From Bacteroidales bacterium (GTDB taxonomy: Bacteria > Bacteroidota > Bacteroidia > Bacteroidales > P3), in the NCBI GenBank assembly GCA_017555745.1, contig JAFZFU010000022.1, positions 1-44,868 of the forward strand: DNA of 44,868 nucleotides, in the 5' to 3' direction. Positions 35,770-44,218 of this stretch are shown piece after piece. The notes below the pieces were generated by a model. That model was not told the DNA's origin, made no database searches, and saw only the letters and a program-made list of their open reading frames with translations. Every line of letters begins with the position of its first letter. Within the stretch, counting starts at the first letter, position 1. The position numbers and the translations under genes are program-made.

Positions 35770-36780
35770 TTATAGTGTTATCTCGCCACGTAGCGATTGT
35801 GTTAGTAATGTTGTTATTGTTGTTTTGTTGGTGTAGTTTCCCAATAAAAACATCATTTTTGTAACTGCTGCTTCTATTGTTATATCGTATCCGCTTACCA
35901 CGCCTATTCTGCCCAAGTCCGAACTAGTGGCATATCTGCCAATGTTTACCGAGCCCGATTTGCATTGTGTAACGTCGTATACTATTATGCCTTTTGCCAC
36001 TGCCGCTTCCAATTCCTTTAAAAACCATTCCTCGGTAGGAGCGTTGCCCGATCCGTAGGTTGATATTATAACGGCTTCCAGCCCTTTGATGGATAGTATC
36101 GAGTGTACTACCTCTTTCGTTATGCCCGGAAACAGATGCAGTATGGCTATGTTTTCGTTAAACTGTTTGTATACCTTCATAGGTTGCGATGGTGCTGTGG
36201 CTATCAAGTCGTTTTTGTAATATATGTCGATGCCGGCCACTGCCAACGATGGATAGTTGAACGACGAAAAGGCATTAAAGTTTTGAGCACTTATTTTTGT
36301 GCTGCGGTTGCCACGATACAATTTGTTTTCAAAGAATATACACACTTCGGGTATCAGCATTTTTTGTGCCGATGCTATCTCCAAAGCACATATTATGTTT
36401 TCTCGGCCATCGGTGCGCAACATTCCAAGAGGTAGCTGCGATCCTGTAAGCACTATTGGTTTTCCCAAATTTTCAAACACGAAGCTTAATGCCGATGCCG
36501 TATATGCCATGGTATCGGTACCATGTAGCACCACAAAACCATCGTAATTGTTGTATTCACGTTCAATTACTTCGGCAATGTTTTTCCATACTTCGGGATT
36601 CATATTCGACGAGTCGATTATGGGGTCGAGTTGGCAAGAGTCGATATTGTAGGCTGCATGTTTTAGTTGTGGAAGAGCATCGTATATTCTGTTCATCTCA
36701 AATGGATGCAATGCTCCTTTTTCGTCTTGTACCATGCCGATGGTACCTCCTGTATATATTATTAATACTGCATTCTTCAT
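35770..36780 (-). CDS. ansA: L-asparaginase, type I
   Basis: A 336-residue cytoplasmic enzyme (no signal peptide) hydrolysing asparagine to aspartate and ammonia. The two catalytic threonines are in IIYTGGTIGM (residues about 8-17) and VLHGTDTMAYTAS (near 84-96). The small C-terminal domain starts about residue 210. It heads the ansA-rfaE1-ubiE-ppdK run. Confidence 0.9.
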   Translation of the reverse strand: MKNAVLIIYTGGTIGMVQDEKGALHPFEMNRIYDALPQLKHAAYNIDSCQLDPIIDSSNMNPEVWKNIAEVIEREYNNYDGFVVLHGTDTMAYTASALSFVFENLGKPIVLTGSQLPLGMLRTDGRENIICALEIASAQKMLIPEVCIFFENKLYRGNRSTKISAQNFNAFSSFNYPSLAVAGIDIYYKNDLIATAPSQPMKVYKQFNENIAILHLFPGITKEVVHSILSIKGLEAVIISTYGSGNAPTEEWFLKELEAAVAKGIIVYDVTQCKSGSVNIGRYATSSDLGRIGVVSGYDITIEAAVTKMMFLLGNYTNKTTITTLLTQSLRGEITL

Positions 36781-36848
36781 TTATGTATCTGTTTAAATGA
36801 GTGAGTACGACCGCGTTCAACGCTTATATCCTATTTCAATAATTCTTG

Positions 36849-36856
36849 CAAAGATA
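36849..36856 (-). promoter_or_regulatory. -7 box of the ansA operon
   Basis: Minus-strand TATCTTTG followed by C lies 68 bp before the ansA ATG at 36780. Confidence 0.5.
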
Positions 36857-36887
36857 AGAATTATTATTGGAATAAAAAAGTCTTTAT

Positions 36888-36921
36888 AAAAAAAAGGCCT
36901 CCTCCCAAAAAGGAGGAAGCC
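36888..36921 (-). terminator. Terminator of the YitT-family gene
   Basis: A stem (36896-36905 with 36912-36921, one mismatch) with a CAAAAA loop is followed on the minus strand by eight T residues. It lies 73 bp past the YitT stop. Confidence 0.8.
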
Positions 36922-36993
36922 ACAACAATGAAAACAATTATTCAAATAACAACATTTGTACTTATGTTCTTTTTTTTGTGTTCTGACTCAAAA

Positions 36994-37995
36994 CTATGCT
37001 GCAGTGATAGGTTTAAAACCTTTTCCCAATACCTCGCTGCTATCCATTACGTTGATAAAAGCGTTGGGGTCTATGGCGTATATTGCTTTTTTGAATTGTA
37101 CAAGTTCGCGTTTCGATACTGTGGTGTATATCATTTTGCGTTCTTCGCCTTTATACATGCCTTTAGCATCGAAGCATGTGCCGCCACGGTTAAGGTCGTT
37201 GATAATGGTGTTGCGCACCTCTTCTACGTTTTCGGTGATGATAAACACTGTTTTGTAGTTTTTAAAGCCGTCCACCACTATGTCTATAATCTTACCTTCA
37301 ATTATGATAAGCAGTACCGAATATGCGGGCAAGCGCAAGTCGGGAGTGATAAGCATGGTAGATAGTGCAATAAGCGAGTCGACAATTATTACCAATGTTC
37401 CTAACGATATACCGCTGTATTTGTTTATTATCATCGATATGATGTCGCTACCGCCCGATGTTGCTCCCGATTTAAATATCATACCTATACCTATACCGTA
37501 CAACAATCCGGCAATAAGAGTGTTAAGCAGGTAGTCGGGAATGAAATAACGTGCTTCGTTGGTTATTTGCAATGCGTCAAGAGGTAAGTTTTGTGCTGCT
37601 GTCAAAAATTCACCTACGTGCACAAGTGGTTCGTAGCCCCAATAGGTTTCGATAAAGTGTGTAAACACCCATCCCAATACTATCGACACGATAGTTTTAA
37701 CACCAAATTTTGGCCCCAATATTATGCTGCCTATTATCAGCAACGGCACCTCCATCGATATCAAAAATACTGTAAGCGGTGTGCCTGTAAGGGCTGTAAG
37801 TACGTTAGCAAAACCATATACTCCTCCCGGTGCCAAGTGGTAAGGCATTGCAAAAATTACGTCGGCGATAACGAACAACAATGTTCCAAACACTATAAGT
37901 GCATACGATTTAAACCATTGTTTCGAAAAAATCTTTTCGTTAGGGTCTACCAATTGGCTGAACCAAGCCTTTACTTTGTTTTGTTTTTGTTCCAT
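36994..37995 (-). CDS. YitT/DUF2179-family membrane protein
   Basis: 333 residues from the ATG at 37995; an earlier in-frame start is excluded because the -7 box lies at 38053-38060. About five membrane helices (for example YALIVFGTLLFVIADVIFA and TVFLISMEVPLLIIGSIIL), with the family's GGVYGFANVLTALTG and KSGATSGGSDIISMIINKYSG segments, precede a soluble C-terminal DUF2179 domain (VFIITENVEEVRNTIINDLNRGGT...YTTVSKRELVQFKKAI). It sits in the inner membrane; transport or sensing is suspected for the family but not proven. Confidence 0.88.
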   Translation of the reverse strand: MEQKQNKVKAWFSQLVDPNEKIFSKQWFKSYALIVFGTLLFVIADVIFAMPYHLAPGGVYGFANVLTALTGTPLTVFLISMEVPLLIIGSIILGPKFGVKTIVSIVLGWVFTHFIETYWGYEPLVHVGEFLTAAQNLPLDALQITNEARYFIPDYLLNTLIAGLLYGIGIGMIFKSGATSGGSDIISMIINKYSGISLGTLVIIVDSLIALSTMLITPDLRLPAYSVLLIIIEGKIIDIVVDGFKNYKTVFIITENVEEVRNTIINDLNRGGTCFDAKGMYKGEERKMIYTTVSKRELVQFKKAIYAIDPNAFINVMDSSEVLGKGFKPITAA

Positions 37996-38052
37996 TTCGT
38001 TTAATGTATTCTCTTTATTTTTTACTGTTAAATATTTCTGTATTTGAGCGTG

Positions 38053-38083
38053 CAAAGGTAAGTTTCTTTTTGCTGAAAACAAA
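38053..38083 (-). promoter_or_regulatory. Promoter of the YitT-family gene
   Basis: On the minus strand TTTG (38083-38080), a 19-bp spacer, then TACCTTTG (38060-38053). This is a strong match to the Bacteroidota consensus. Confidence 0.65.
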
Positions 38084-38223
38084 ATAAAAACACGTAAATA
38101 ATTTTTGTAGCAGTTTAATAGTTTGTGTTTCAGTTGTTGTTCGGAAACTCTTATTTATGCTAACCCGTAAATATATTGGGACTTATTTCTTAAAAATGCT
38201 CAAGCTATTTCTTAAATTTCGAC

Positions 38224-40677
38224 TTATTTCAGCGTTACCACCGTTATGCCTTCACCCCCCAGTTCCAACACTTCGGGCTTAAAGTTTTTTACTTCGCTAT
38301 GTGTTCGCAAGCGGTTTCTTATTATCTCTTTCAGTATCCCGTAGCCGGTGCCGTGCAGTATGCGCACTTCTTTTTCGCTTAGCAGTATTGCCTCGTCTAT
38401 ATATTGTTCCAACATTTGTAGTGCTTCTTCGGCACGCTTGCCTCTTAGGTCGAGTGTCGGGCTGAAGTTTATTCGTTTTTTGTTTATCTCGTCGTATATG
38501 CTTTTGTAGCGGCTGTTGTTGTCCTTGCTTTTTGAAGCAGGCAACGCTTTCTTTTTCGTTTTTTGCAGGCGACTTATCTCTATGCTCATTCGCAGGCTGT
38601 TGCTTTCTATTACAGCTTTCTTGCCTTTTATTTCCACCACCTGGCCGTATGTGTCTTGTTCGTCCACTTTCACTATATCGCCCACCATTATAGGGCTGTT
38701 GTCTATCACTTCGTTGTCGCCACTACTGTGTTGTTTTTTCTTTTCGTGTAGTATCTTCTTGGCTTTTAGGTCGGCATCTTTTTGTTCATCGTCTATCTTT
38801 TTAGCTTCGTGTTTTAGTTTTTCGCGAGCCATAGCCGTTTCTTCTTTCTTGGCCTGTGCCGCCTTTATGTCGGCAATGGTGCGTTCTATCTGTTTGTTGG
38901 CATCGCCTATTATTTGTTTGGCGTTTTGGCGTGCTGCCGACAGTATCTCGTGTTTCTTTAGTTCTAGGTTGTTGTTCAGCGTGGTGTATTTTTCTATCAT
39001 TTCCGACAAAAAAGAGTCTGCCACTTCTATTTCTACACGTTTTTTTTCTATCTCTTGTTTTTCTACCTCTATCTGTTGTAGCTGTTGTTCAAAGTTAAGC
39101 ATTTCGCTACCTATCTTTTTTTCGGCCGATAGTAGTATTTCGGTAGGCAAACCTATGTTTTTCGCTATCTCAAAAGCAAACGAACTTCCCGGCAGTTTTA
39201 CCATCAGTTTGTATAGTGGCACCATGCGTTGAGTGTCGAACAGCATTGCGGCGTTGGCAATGGCGGGGTAGTGGTCGGCCATCAGTTTAAGATTGGCATA
39301 GTGTGTGGTAGCCACTCCGTAAGCCTTTCGTTCGTATAGTGCCTCCATCATTGCTTCTGCTATGGCACCGCCTATGCGAGGCTCGGTGCCCGAACCCAAC
39401 TCGTCGAGCAAAAATAATGTTCTGTTGTCGGCTATCTCAAGCAGAGTCTTCATATTGGTAAGGTGCGAGCTGTAGGTGCTCAAATCGTTTTCGATGGATT
39501 GTTGGTCGCCGATGTCGATAAACAGGTGGTCGAATATCCCGAATTCCGAAGTCTCCTTTACGGGTACCGGCAACCCCGATTGCAACATATATTGCAGTAG
39601 CCCTATGGCTTTGAGGCATACCGATTTGCCACCCGAGTTCGGTCCCGATATTATCACTATGCGTTGTTCTTCGTTAAGTTCTATGTTAAAAGGTACCACC
39701 TCTTTGCCTTGTTTGGCAAGGTTTATGTATAGCAATGGGTGGCGTGCGCCGTACCAGTATATTTTCGGCTTGTTGTCTACAATGGGTATCCCGGCATGTA
39801 TCTTTATGGCAAAGCGAGCCTTGGCACGTATAAAATCTATTTTGCCTATTACCCAGTATGCGGTCAGCAATTGAGGCAACATGGGACGTATATAGTCGGT
39901 AAACTCTCTCAGTATGCGTTCTATCTCTCGTCGTTCGGCAAACTCCAGCTCACGCAAGTCGTTGTTAAGTTCCACCACTTCGGCAGGTTCCAGGTATGCC
40001 GTTTGGCGGGTAGCCGATTCGTCAAGTATCAGCCCTTTTATCTTTCGGCGGTGCGTGTCCAGCATAGGTATTACGGCACGACCGTTGCGTATCGTTATCT
40101 CGGCACCTTCGGCAGCCCATCCCTCTTGTTTGGCTTGGCTTAGCGTTTTGTTTATCTTGCGGTCTATCTCGTTGTGCTTGTTGCGTTGTTGCCTACGTAT
40201 GTCGTATAGCAGTTCCGATGCACTGTCGTATATGTTGCCTTTGTCGTCCACTATGCGGTTGCAGGTCTTCAGTATGTCGGCATCGAGATCTATTTTTTTC
40301 GATAATTTACATAGTTCGGGATATTTGCCATCTTCGTTGGCACCGACAAAAAAGGCGGCACAATCCATCACCGTCTGTAGCGAACAGCGCAGGTCGAATA
40401 GCGACTGAATATCTATACTGCTGCCGATAGTGCGTAACTGCATAAGTACATCGGTCAAATCAAAAAAGTCTTGTGATGGAAAACTGTTTTCCAATAATAG
40501 AATTTGCCTAAATTCCTCGGTTTGTTGTAGGCTGCAAACGATGTCGGAATAGCAGTTCGAAAAGCCCATCTCCTCTACAAAGCGTAGGGCCAAACTGTTG
40601 ATACATTCGTTTGCAATCATTTCGCGTATTTGTGCAAAACCTATCTTTTCTTCCAATTGAGGTATGTAGTTTTTCAT
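38224..40677 (-). CDS. mutS2: Endonuclease MutS2
   Basis: 817 residues from the ATG at 40677, chosen because the -7 box lies at 40735-40742. The MutS core (helical lever region residues about 1-310) is followed by the ABC-type ATPase: GPNSGGKS (Walker A), LLDELGSGTEP (Walker B), and ATTHYANLK. A long charged coiled coil (QQLQQIEVEKQEIEKKRVEIE) leads to the C-terminal Smr nuclease domain (LDLRGKRAEEALQMLEQYID ... ILHGTGYGILKEIIRNRL). It acts in suppression of recombination or in rescue of collided ribosomes in other bacteria. It is monocistronic, with repeats directly upstream. Confidence 0.93.
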   Translation of the reverse strand: MKNYIPQLEEKIGFAQIREMIANECINSLALRFVEEMGFSNCYSDIVCSLQQTEEFRQILLLENSFPSQDFFDLTDVLMQLRTIGSSIDIQSLFDLRCSLQTVMDCAAFFVGANEDGKYPELCKLSKKIDLDADILKTCNRIVDDKGNIYDSASELLYDIRRQQRNKHNEIDRKINKTLSQAKQEGWAAEGAEITIRNGRAVIPMLDTHRRKIKGLILDESATRQTAYLEPAEVVELNNDLRELEFAERREIERILREFTDYIRPMLPQLLTAYWVIGKIDFIRAKARFAIKIHAGIPIVDNKPKIYWYGARHPLLYINLAKQGKEVVPFNIELNEEQRIVIISGPNSGGKSVCLKAIGLLQYMLQSGLPVPVKETSEFGIFDHLFIDIGDQQSIENDLSTYSSHLTNMKTLLEIADNRTLFLLDELGSGTEPRIGGAIAEAMMEALYERKAYGVATTHYANLKLMADHYPAIANAAMLFDTQRMVPLYKLMVKLPGSSFAFEIAKNIGLPTEILLSAEKKIGSEMLNFEQQLQQIEVEKQEIEKKRVEIEVADSFLSEMIEKYTTLNNNLELKKHEILSAARQNAKQIIGDANKQIERTIADIKAAQAKKEETAMAREKLKHEAKKIDDEQKDADLKAKKILHEKKKQHSSGDNEVIDNSPIMVGDIVKVDEQDTYGQVVEIKGKKAVIESNSLRMSIEISRLQKTKKKALPASKSKDNNSRYKSIYDEINKKRINFSPTLDLRGKRAEEALQMLEQYIDEAILLSEKEVRILHGTGYGILKEIIRNRLRTHSEVKNFKPEVLELGGEGITVVTLK

Positions 40678-40734
40678 CGTATATTTTTGATGTATAAATA
40701 TATAATGGTATATTTCTAAGTCGATATTCTTTTG

Positions 40735-40742
40735 CAAAGATA
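40735..40742 (-). promoter_or_regulatory. -7 box of mutS2
   Basis: Minus-strand TATCTTTG followed by C lies 57 bp before the ATG. The upstream positions, where the -33 element should be, fall in a degenerate family A arm (40757-40774). Confidence 0.5.
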
Positions 40743-40756
40743 CACATTTTTTCAAA

Positions 40757-40774
40757 GGCAATTTCTAAAAAGTG
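40757..40774. repeat. Degenerate family A arm
   Basis: GGCAATTTCTAAAAAGTG differs by a few bases from the family A arm GGCAACTTCTAAAAATTG that begins 26 bp later in the same orientation. It looks like a partial or decayed copy. Confidence 0.5.
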
Positions 40775-40782
40775 TTTTTCAA

Positions 40783-40977
40783 GGCAACTTCTAAAAATTG
40801 CTTTGCATGTGATTTGTGGAATTTTCTTAGGAAGATTTCTACTTTCTTTTGATTGAGTGTAGCGGGCTACACGATTGAAAAAGAAATAGAAAGATTTTAA
40901 GAAAAAACGCAAAGCACGCAAAAGGTTCAAAGAATATTCTTCTATAATCCCGAAACGTGGAATTTTTAGAAGTTGCC
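40783..40977. repeat. Family A inverted-repeat element, copy 2 (195 bp)
   Basis: Perfect 17-nt arms (40783-40799 with 40961-40977) bound the longest copy. Compared with copy 3 it has about 60 extra bp in the middle, itself an imperfect inverted repeat centred on GTGTAG-CGGG-CTACAC (40857-40872). No open reading frame of note lies inside. The 872-bp stretch 40678-41549 consists of this element, the family B copy, family A copy 3 and short spacers. Confidence 0.8.
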
Positions 40978-41027
40978 TCAAGTGATTTATTGTTTCAAAA
41001 GGAGACCTTCCGTTTCTGAAAAATAAC

Positions 41028-41237
41028 ACCCTATCATCAATCTCTTCACAATAGGGTTTCACGAGCACGATGGTATACCGTCAAATTTGGGATGGTATAC
41101 AGCCTCAAAATTCCCTCCCGATGCCACACAAAATGCCTTACGAGGAAAATATAAAAACCTCGCGTAGTTGCACGAATATCCTCGCGAGAAAAAATTGCAA
41201 AGATGGCAGTGTTGGCTAAATGATTGTTTGATAGGGT
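41028..41237. repeat. Family B intergenic repeat, copy 2, with four 22-bp units
   Basis: The element begins with ACCCTATCATCA (41028-41039), the reverse complement of the start of copy 1, and ends with ATAGGGT (41231-41237). It contains four 22-bp units at 41113, 41135, 41157 and 41179, sharing the CCTCGCGAGG-like core and an AAAATTCC-N4-CGATGC junction with copy 1. A GATGGTATAC pair at 41069 and 41091 keeps the same 22-bp spacing. Short frames through it are not convincing genes. Confidence 0.65.
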
Positions 41238-41268
41238 GATATCTTTATGTGCCGTCATGAAAAATACC

Positions 41269-41291
41269 CTACCCTACCCCAGGGTAGGTGT
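41269..41291. other. Short hairpin between repeats
   Basis: CCTACCC and GGGTAGG pair around a CA centre within ACCCTACCCTACCCCAGGGTAGG. There is no T-run; the role is unknown. Confidence 0.35.
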
Positions 41292-41322
41292 TTCCCCCCA
41301 TTCCATTAGTTTTTGTTTTTTA

Positions 41323-41458
41323 GACAGCTTCTAAAAATTACTCTGTGAGTGATTTATGGAATTTTATCGGAAAGATTTCGGTGAAAAACGTAAACCACAC
41401 AAAAGTTTAAAGAAGATTTCTTCTATCTTGTTAAAACGTGGAATTTTTAGAAGTTGCC
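41323..41458. repeat. Family A inverted-repeat element, copy 3 (136 bp)
   Basis: The left arm is slightly decayed (GACAGCTTCTAAAAATTA, 41323-41340) and the right arm perfect (41442-41458). The interior aligns with copy 2 at both ends (GTGATTTATGGAATTTTAT...AAGATTTC and GAAAAACGTAAACCACACAAAAG...CTTCTAT...AAAACGTGG) but lacks its central insert. Confidence 0.75.
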
Positions 41459-41549
41459 TTAAAACAATAAAATAAGAGGGTTGACGTTGTTATTTATACA
41501 TTTATAGTTATTGTAGATAAAAAAATAGTGATGATAAACAATAGATAAA

Positions 41550-41969
41550 ATGTCGTTTAAAATGAGAAGATTTTTAATATTTATTTCGGTATTACTGGTT
41601 GTGAGTAATCATAGTGTTGAGGCACAGAGCCATTCTTCGATAGAGGGAACGATTTGGGAATATGTTTGGGATGATAGTATACATCGTGATTTTATTGCAT
41701 TTGTATCAGAAAACAAGTCACTTGGTTATTCTTTGGAATTAGATGAATTCGAAATATCTAATTACTATATTAATAATGATACAATAATAGTTACAACAAC
41801 AGATATAGATGATGCATATAACGAAAGAACCATTGTTTCAATAACATATTATTATAAGAATAGGAATGATTTTTTAGATTTATTGTTTGTTATTTTCAGG
41901 TACGAGGATGGATATAGAAAAGAAATGCCAACCGAATCCTATAGATTATATAGAAAGAGTAACGAGTAA
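41550..41969 (+). CDS. Small exported protein of unknown function
   Basis: 139 residues; the start could also be four codons later (41562). A signal peptide (MRRFLIFISVLLVVSNHSVEA) is followed by a short domain with alternating hydrophobic strands (GTIWEYVWDDSIHRDFIAFVSENKSLGY; DTIIVTTTDIDD), suggestive of a small lipocalin-like or immunity-like beta fold. I do not recognise a family. The gene is very AT-rich compared with the core genes and sits between a repeat island and an RHS fragment. Confidence 0.6.
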   Translation: MSFKMRRFLIFISVLLVVSNHSVEAQSHSSIEGTIWEYVWDDSIHRDFIAFVSENKSLGYSLELDEFEISNYYINNDTIIVTTTDIDDAYNERTIVSITYYYKNRNDFLDLLFVIFRYEDGYRKEMPTESYRLYRKSNE

Positions 41970-41984
41970 TCATGTATATATGTG

Positions 41985-42060
41985 AATACATAAAAGTAGG
42001 GTATAGATTTCATATTAAAAATATTGCAAAATGTGAGCAATAAAGGAAATACATAAAAGT
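41985..42060 (+). repeat. 13-bp direct repeat pair
   Basis: AATACATAAAAGT occurs at 41985-41997 and 42048-42060, each followed by a G-rich GGGTA-like sequence, in the gap between two AT-rich genes. It may mark a small duplication or shared upstream signals. Confidence 0.45.
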
Positions 42061-42073
42061 GGGTAAGGATAAA

Positions 42074-42844
42074 ATGAAGAAGCAGATGATTAAACGTATT
42101 TACATTATAATATTTGTATTTTGCAGTTCTATTTTTGTGATAGGGAATGTGAATTCTCAAACCGAAACTATTCTCAAACATCGAATATTAAAAAAAGAAG
42201 GAAGGGAAAGGCAGAATTACATCAAAGAAAAATATAAATATAATAATTTACAACTACAGTATCAAATTAATCTCTCATACAACGGATGGCAGATATATGA
42301 TTCAAATGTGTATGAATATAAAAATGGTGAAGTATATAAATATTGGTATTTCGCTGATTATATTGATACTTATAGCCGTCCGAAATTTTCTTTTAGAGGA
42401 ATAGATACTATTACAAACCATTTTAGTGGCAATAAACTTGTTCATAAAATCGTTTACGATAGATATAATTTGTTGTGGTATTACATAAAAGACGCTGTTA
42501 ACGCATTGGAATGTGTTGAATACATGGAATATACTAACGATTTAAACAATTTTCCAACAATAACAGATAGCTCTTATAGTATATCGTCCTTATCATGCTC
42601 GAATACTCTGCTTTTTATGGAATATGGTAATGTAGTAACATCCGTGTTGAACAAATTTTCTTATCAAATAAATAGTTTAAATCAGTACGAAAGTGATGAA
42701 TTTGTATTCGACAACAATATTGTGTTTAAAAGACGTTTTTATTATAAATATTCCGGAGATATAGATAGAGTAGAATGCTTATTGTATGTTGATGATACTA
42801 TTTATAACGAATGGATAGAATGGTATGAGTATTTTAATGAGTAA
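42074..42844 (+). CDS. Exported protein of unknown function
   Basis: 256 residues from the ATG at 42074; a GTG five codons earlier is possible. A signal peptide (residues about 1-28, MKKQMIKRIYIIIFVFCSSIFVIGNVNS) precedes a Tyr/Asn-rich, strand-rich domain (YEYKNGEVYKYWYFADYIDTY; EFVFDNNIVFKRRFYYKYSG) with toggling hydrophobics. No known motif is recognised. Composition is AT-rich. It lies 51 bp before the RHS fragment and probably belongs to the same acquired cluster. Confidence 0.6.
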   Translation: MKKQMIKRIYIIIFVFCSSIFVIGNVNSQTETILKHRILKKEGRERQNYIKEKYKYNNLQLQYQINLSYNGWQIYDSNVYEYKNGEVYKYWYFADYIDTYSRPKFSFRGIDTITNHFSGNKLVHKIVYDRYNLLWYYIKDAVNALECVEYMEYTNDLNNFPTITDSSYSISSLSCSNTLLFMEYGNVVTSVLNKFSYQINSLNQYESDEFVFDNNIVFKRRFYYKYSGDIDRVECLLYVDDTIYNEWIEWYEYFNE

Positions 42845-42895
42845 AAATGAATTTTGGAGTTAATCGATGAGATTTAATAAATATCTGAAACAACT

Positions 42896-43726
42896 ATGCT
42901 TAATTACTATCAAAATATAAACCCAAAATACCCCCGAACCTTTACCGGGAAAGAAAGAGACTCAGAGACAGGCTTTTCCTACTTTGGTGCTAGGTATTAC
43001 GACTCGGATATTTTGACGGGGTGGCTTAGTGTGGATCCTATGGCGGATAAGTATCCTGGCTTGTCGCCGTATGCTTATTGTGCTTGGAACCCGGTTCGGT
43101 TGGTGGACCCGGATGGAAAAGAAATATCTGCATCCGATGATTGGTATGAAGATGAAAAAGGTCATGTACATTGGGATGCTAATGTACACTCCCAAGCGGA
43201 TTTAAAAAATGGTGAAAGCTATATTGGAAGAACAACTCTTATGACTGCGGAAGGAGATGATAGGGTCATCTATGGAGATCAATATGGTAGAACCCACTCT
43301 TTCGTTTCTCTACCTAATGTAACAATATCAGACAAGAGACCGGCGTCGAATAACCAGAAAGGACCGGCATGGGTAGATGATGTTTCGTTGGGTGTTACAT
43401 TAACAACCTCTATGGTAGGCTGGTCTTCTGACCATGCATATACCGATTATGTACCATTAAAAGAAGCTAATATTGCAAAAGGATTTAATGCAACTACTAA
43501 AATCATGCAAGCTACAGGAAGAATTGCAGGTTTTGCAGGTGTGGGTTATACAATTTATAAGGTATCATCTGATTGGCATTTATCTGCAGGAGAGGGTATG
43601 CGTATTTGTCTTCAGGGTTTAGCTTTTGCAACAAGTTATATCCCGATATATGGTACTGCAATTTCCTTAGGATTAACAGCAGTAGACTTCTTTTGGGGAG
43701 ACAAAATAGAAAAGATAAATTTTTAA
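42896..43726 (+). CDS. Truncated RHS repeat-associated core protein with unique C-terminal tip
   Basis: 276 residues. Residues about 14-75 are the RHS-associated core: FTGKERDSETGFSYFGARYYDSD, WLSVDPMADKYPGLSPYAYCAWNPV, then the boundary LVDPDGKE. In full Rhs/YD-repeat proteins this core ends a chain of over 1000 residues; here everything before it is missing, and a TAA lies just upstream in frame. Residues 76-276 are a variable tip with two hydrophobic stretches (RIAGFAGVGYTIYK; CLQGLAFATSYIPIYGTAISLGL). The core is GC-richer than the tip, a visible mosaic. It may be an orphan toxin-tip cassette or a silent reservoir for recombination with a full-length rhs gene. Toxin activity is an inference. 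Confidence 0.75.
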   Translation: MLNYYQNINPKYPRTFTGKERDSETGFSYFGARYYDSDILTGWLSVDPMADKYPGLSPYAYCAWNPVRLVDPDGKEISASDDWYEDEKGHVHWDANVHSQADLKNGESYIGRTTLMTAEGDDRVIYGDQYGRTHSFVSLPNVTISDKRPASNNQKGPAWVDDVSLGVTLTTSMVGWSSDHAYTDYVPLKEANIAKGFNATTKIMQATGRIAGFAGVGYTIYKVSSDWHLSAGEGMRICLQGLAFATSYIPIYGTAISLGLTAVDFFWGDKIEKINF

Positions 43727-43736
43727 ATAAAAAGCA

Positions 43737-44138
43737 ATGAATATACTTGATTTATCATGGTGTAAGTTTTACCTCCACGATGAGCGTTACGACATAGGAT
43801 ATCCTTTGTTGGGAGCATCTGTATCAACGGGTTTCTTTATAGAAATATTCATAGTAGGGCTAATCATATTTCCAAGTTCAATAGGCTTTTACAAACTACC
43901 AGAGGTGTCATATCTGCCTTTTGGAATAGGAGTTGGACTTATTTTAGCAATATTTATATTCAGAAATAGAAACAAAGATATTCGCAATAGAAGATTGGCA
44001 GAGTATCGGGAATACAAAAAAAAGCATCCTAGAAAATCAACGTTTCGGTTTATTATGTTTATTACCATTCCGATATTGCTAGTAATTATCGATTTTATAA
44101 TAATGAATACTAGATATAACATGCTACATGGAGCGTAA
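43737..44138 (+). CDS. Small three-helix membrane protein, candidate immunity protein
   Basis: 133 residues, starting 10 bp after the RHS-tip stop. Three predicted membrane helices lie at about residues 28-47, 57-76 and 103-122, separated by a basic loop (RNRNKDIRNRRLAEYREYKKKHPRKS). There is no known family motif. The position directly behind a polymorphic RHS tip is where immunity genes usually lie, and a membrane location would suit a membrane-active tip. It could equally be an unrelated small membrane protein. Confidence 0.6.
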   Translation: MNILDLSWCKFYLHDERYDIGYPLLGASVSTGFFIEIFIVGLIIFPSSIGFYKLPEVSYLPFGIGVGLILAIFIFRNRNKDIRNRRLAEYREYKKKHPRKSTFRFIMFITIPILLVIIDFIIMNTRYNMLHGA

Positions 44139-44218
44139 TAACAAAGGTATTTTTGTATTGTGTTGGGAAAACAAGTTGACACAAAAGCCGTCCCGTAGTT
44201 ATCAAAAAGTCGAGAAAG

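Noticed and set aside
36928..37365. Plus-strand frame starting with a signal-peptide-like MKTIIQITTFVLMFFFLC
   Set aside because: It lies mostly antisense to the well-supported YitT-family gene and has no promoter; the hydrophobic start is explained by AT-rich intergenic DNA.
41046..41258. Minus-strand 70-residue frame through the repeat island
   Set aside because: It spans the family B 22-bp units; its sequence is a translation of the repeat and shows no protein family features.
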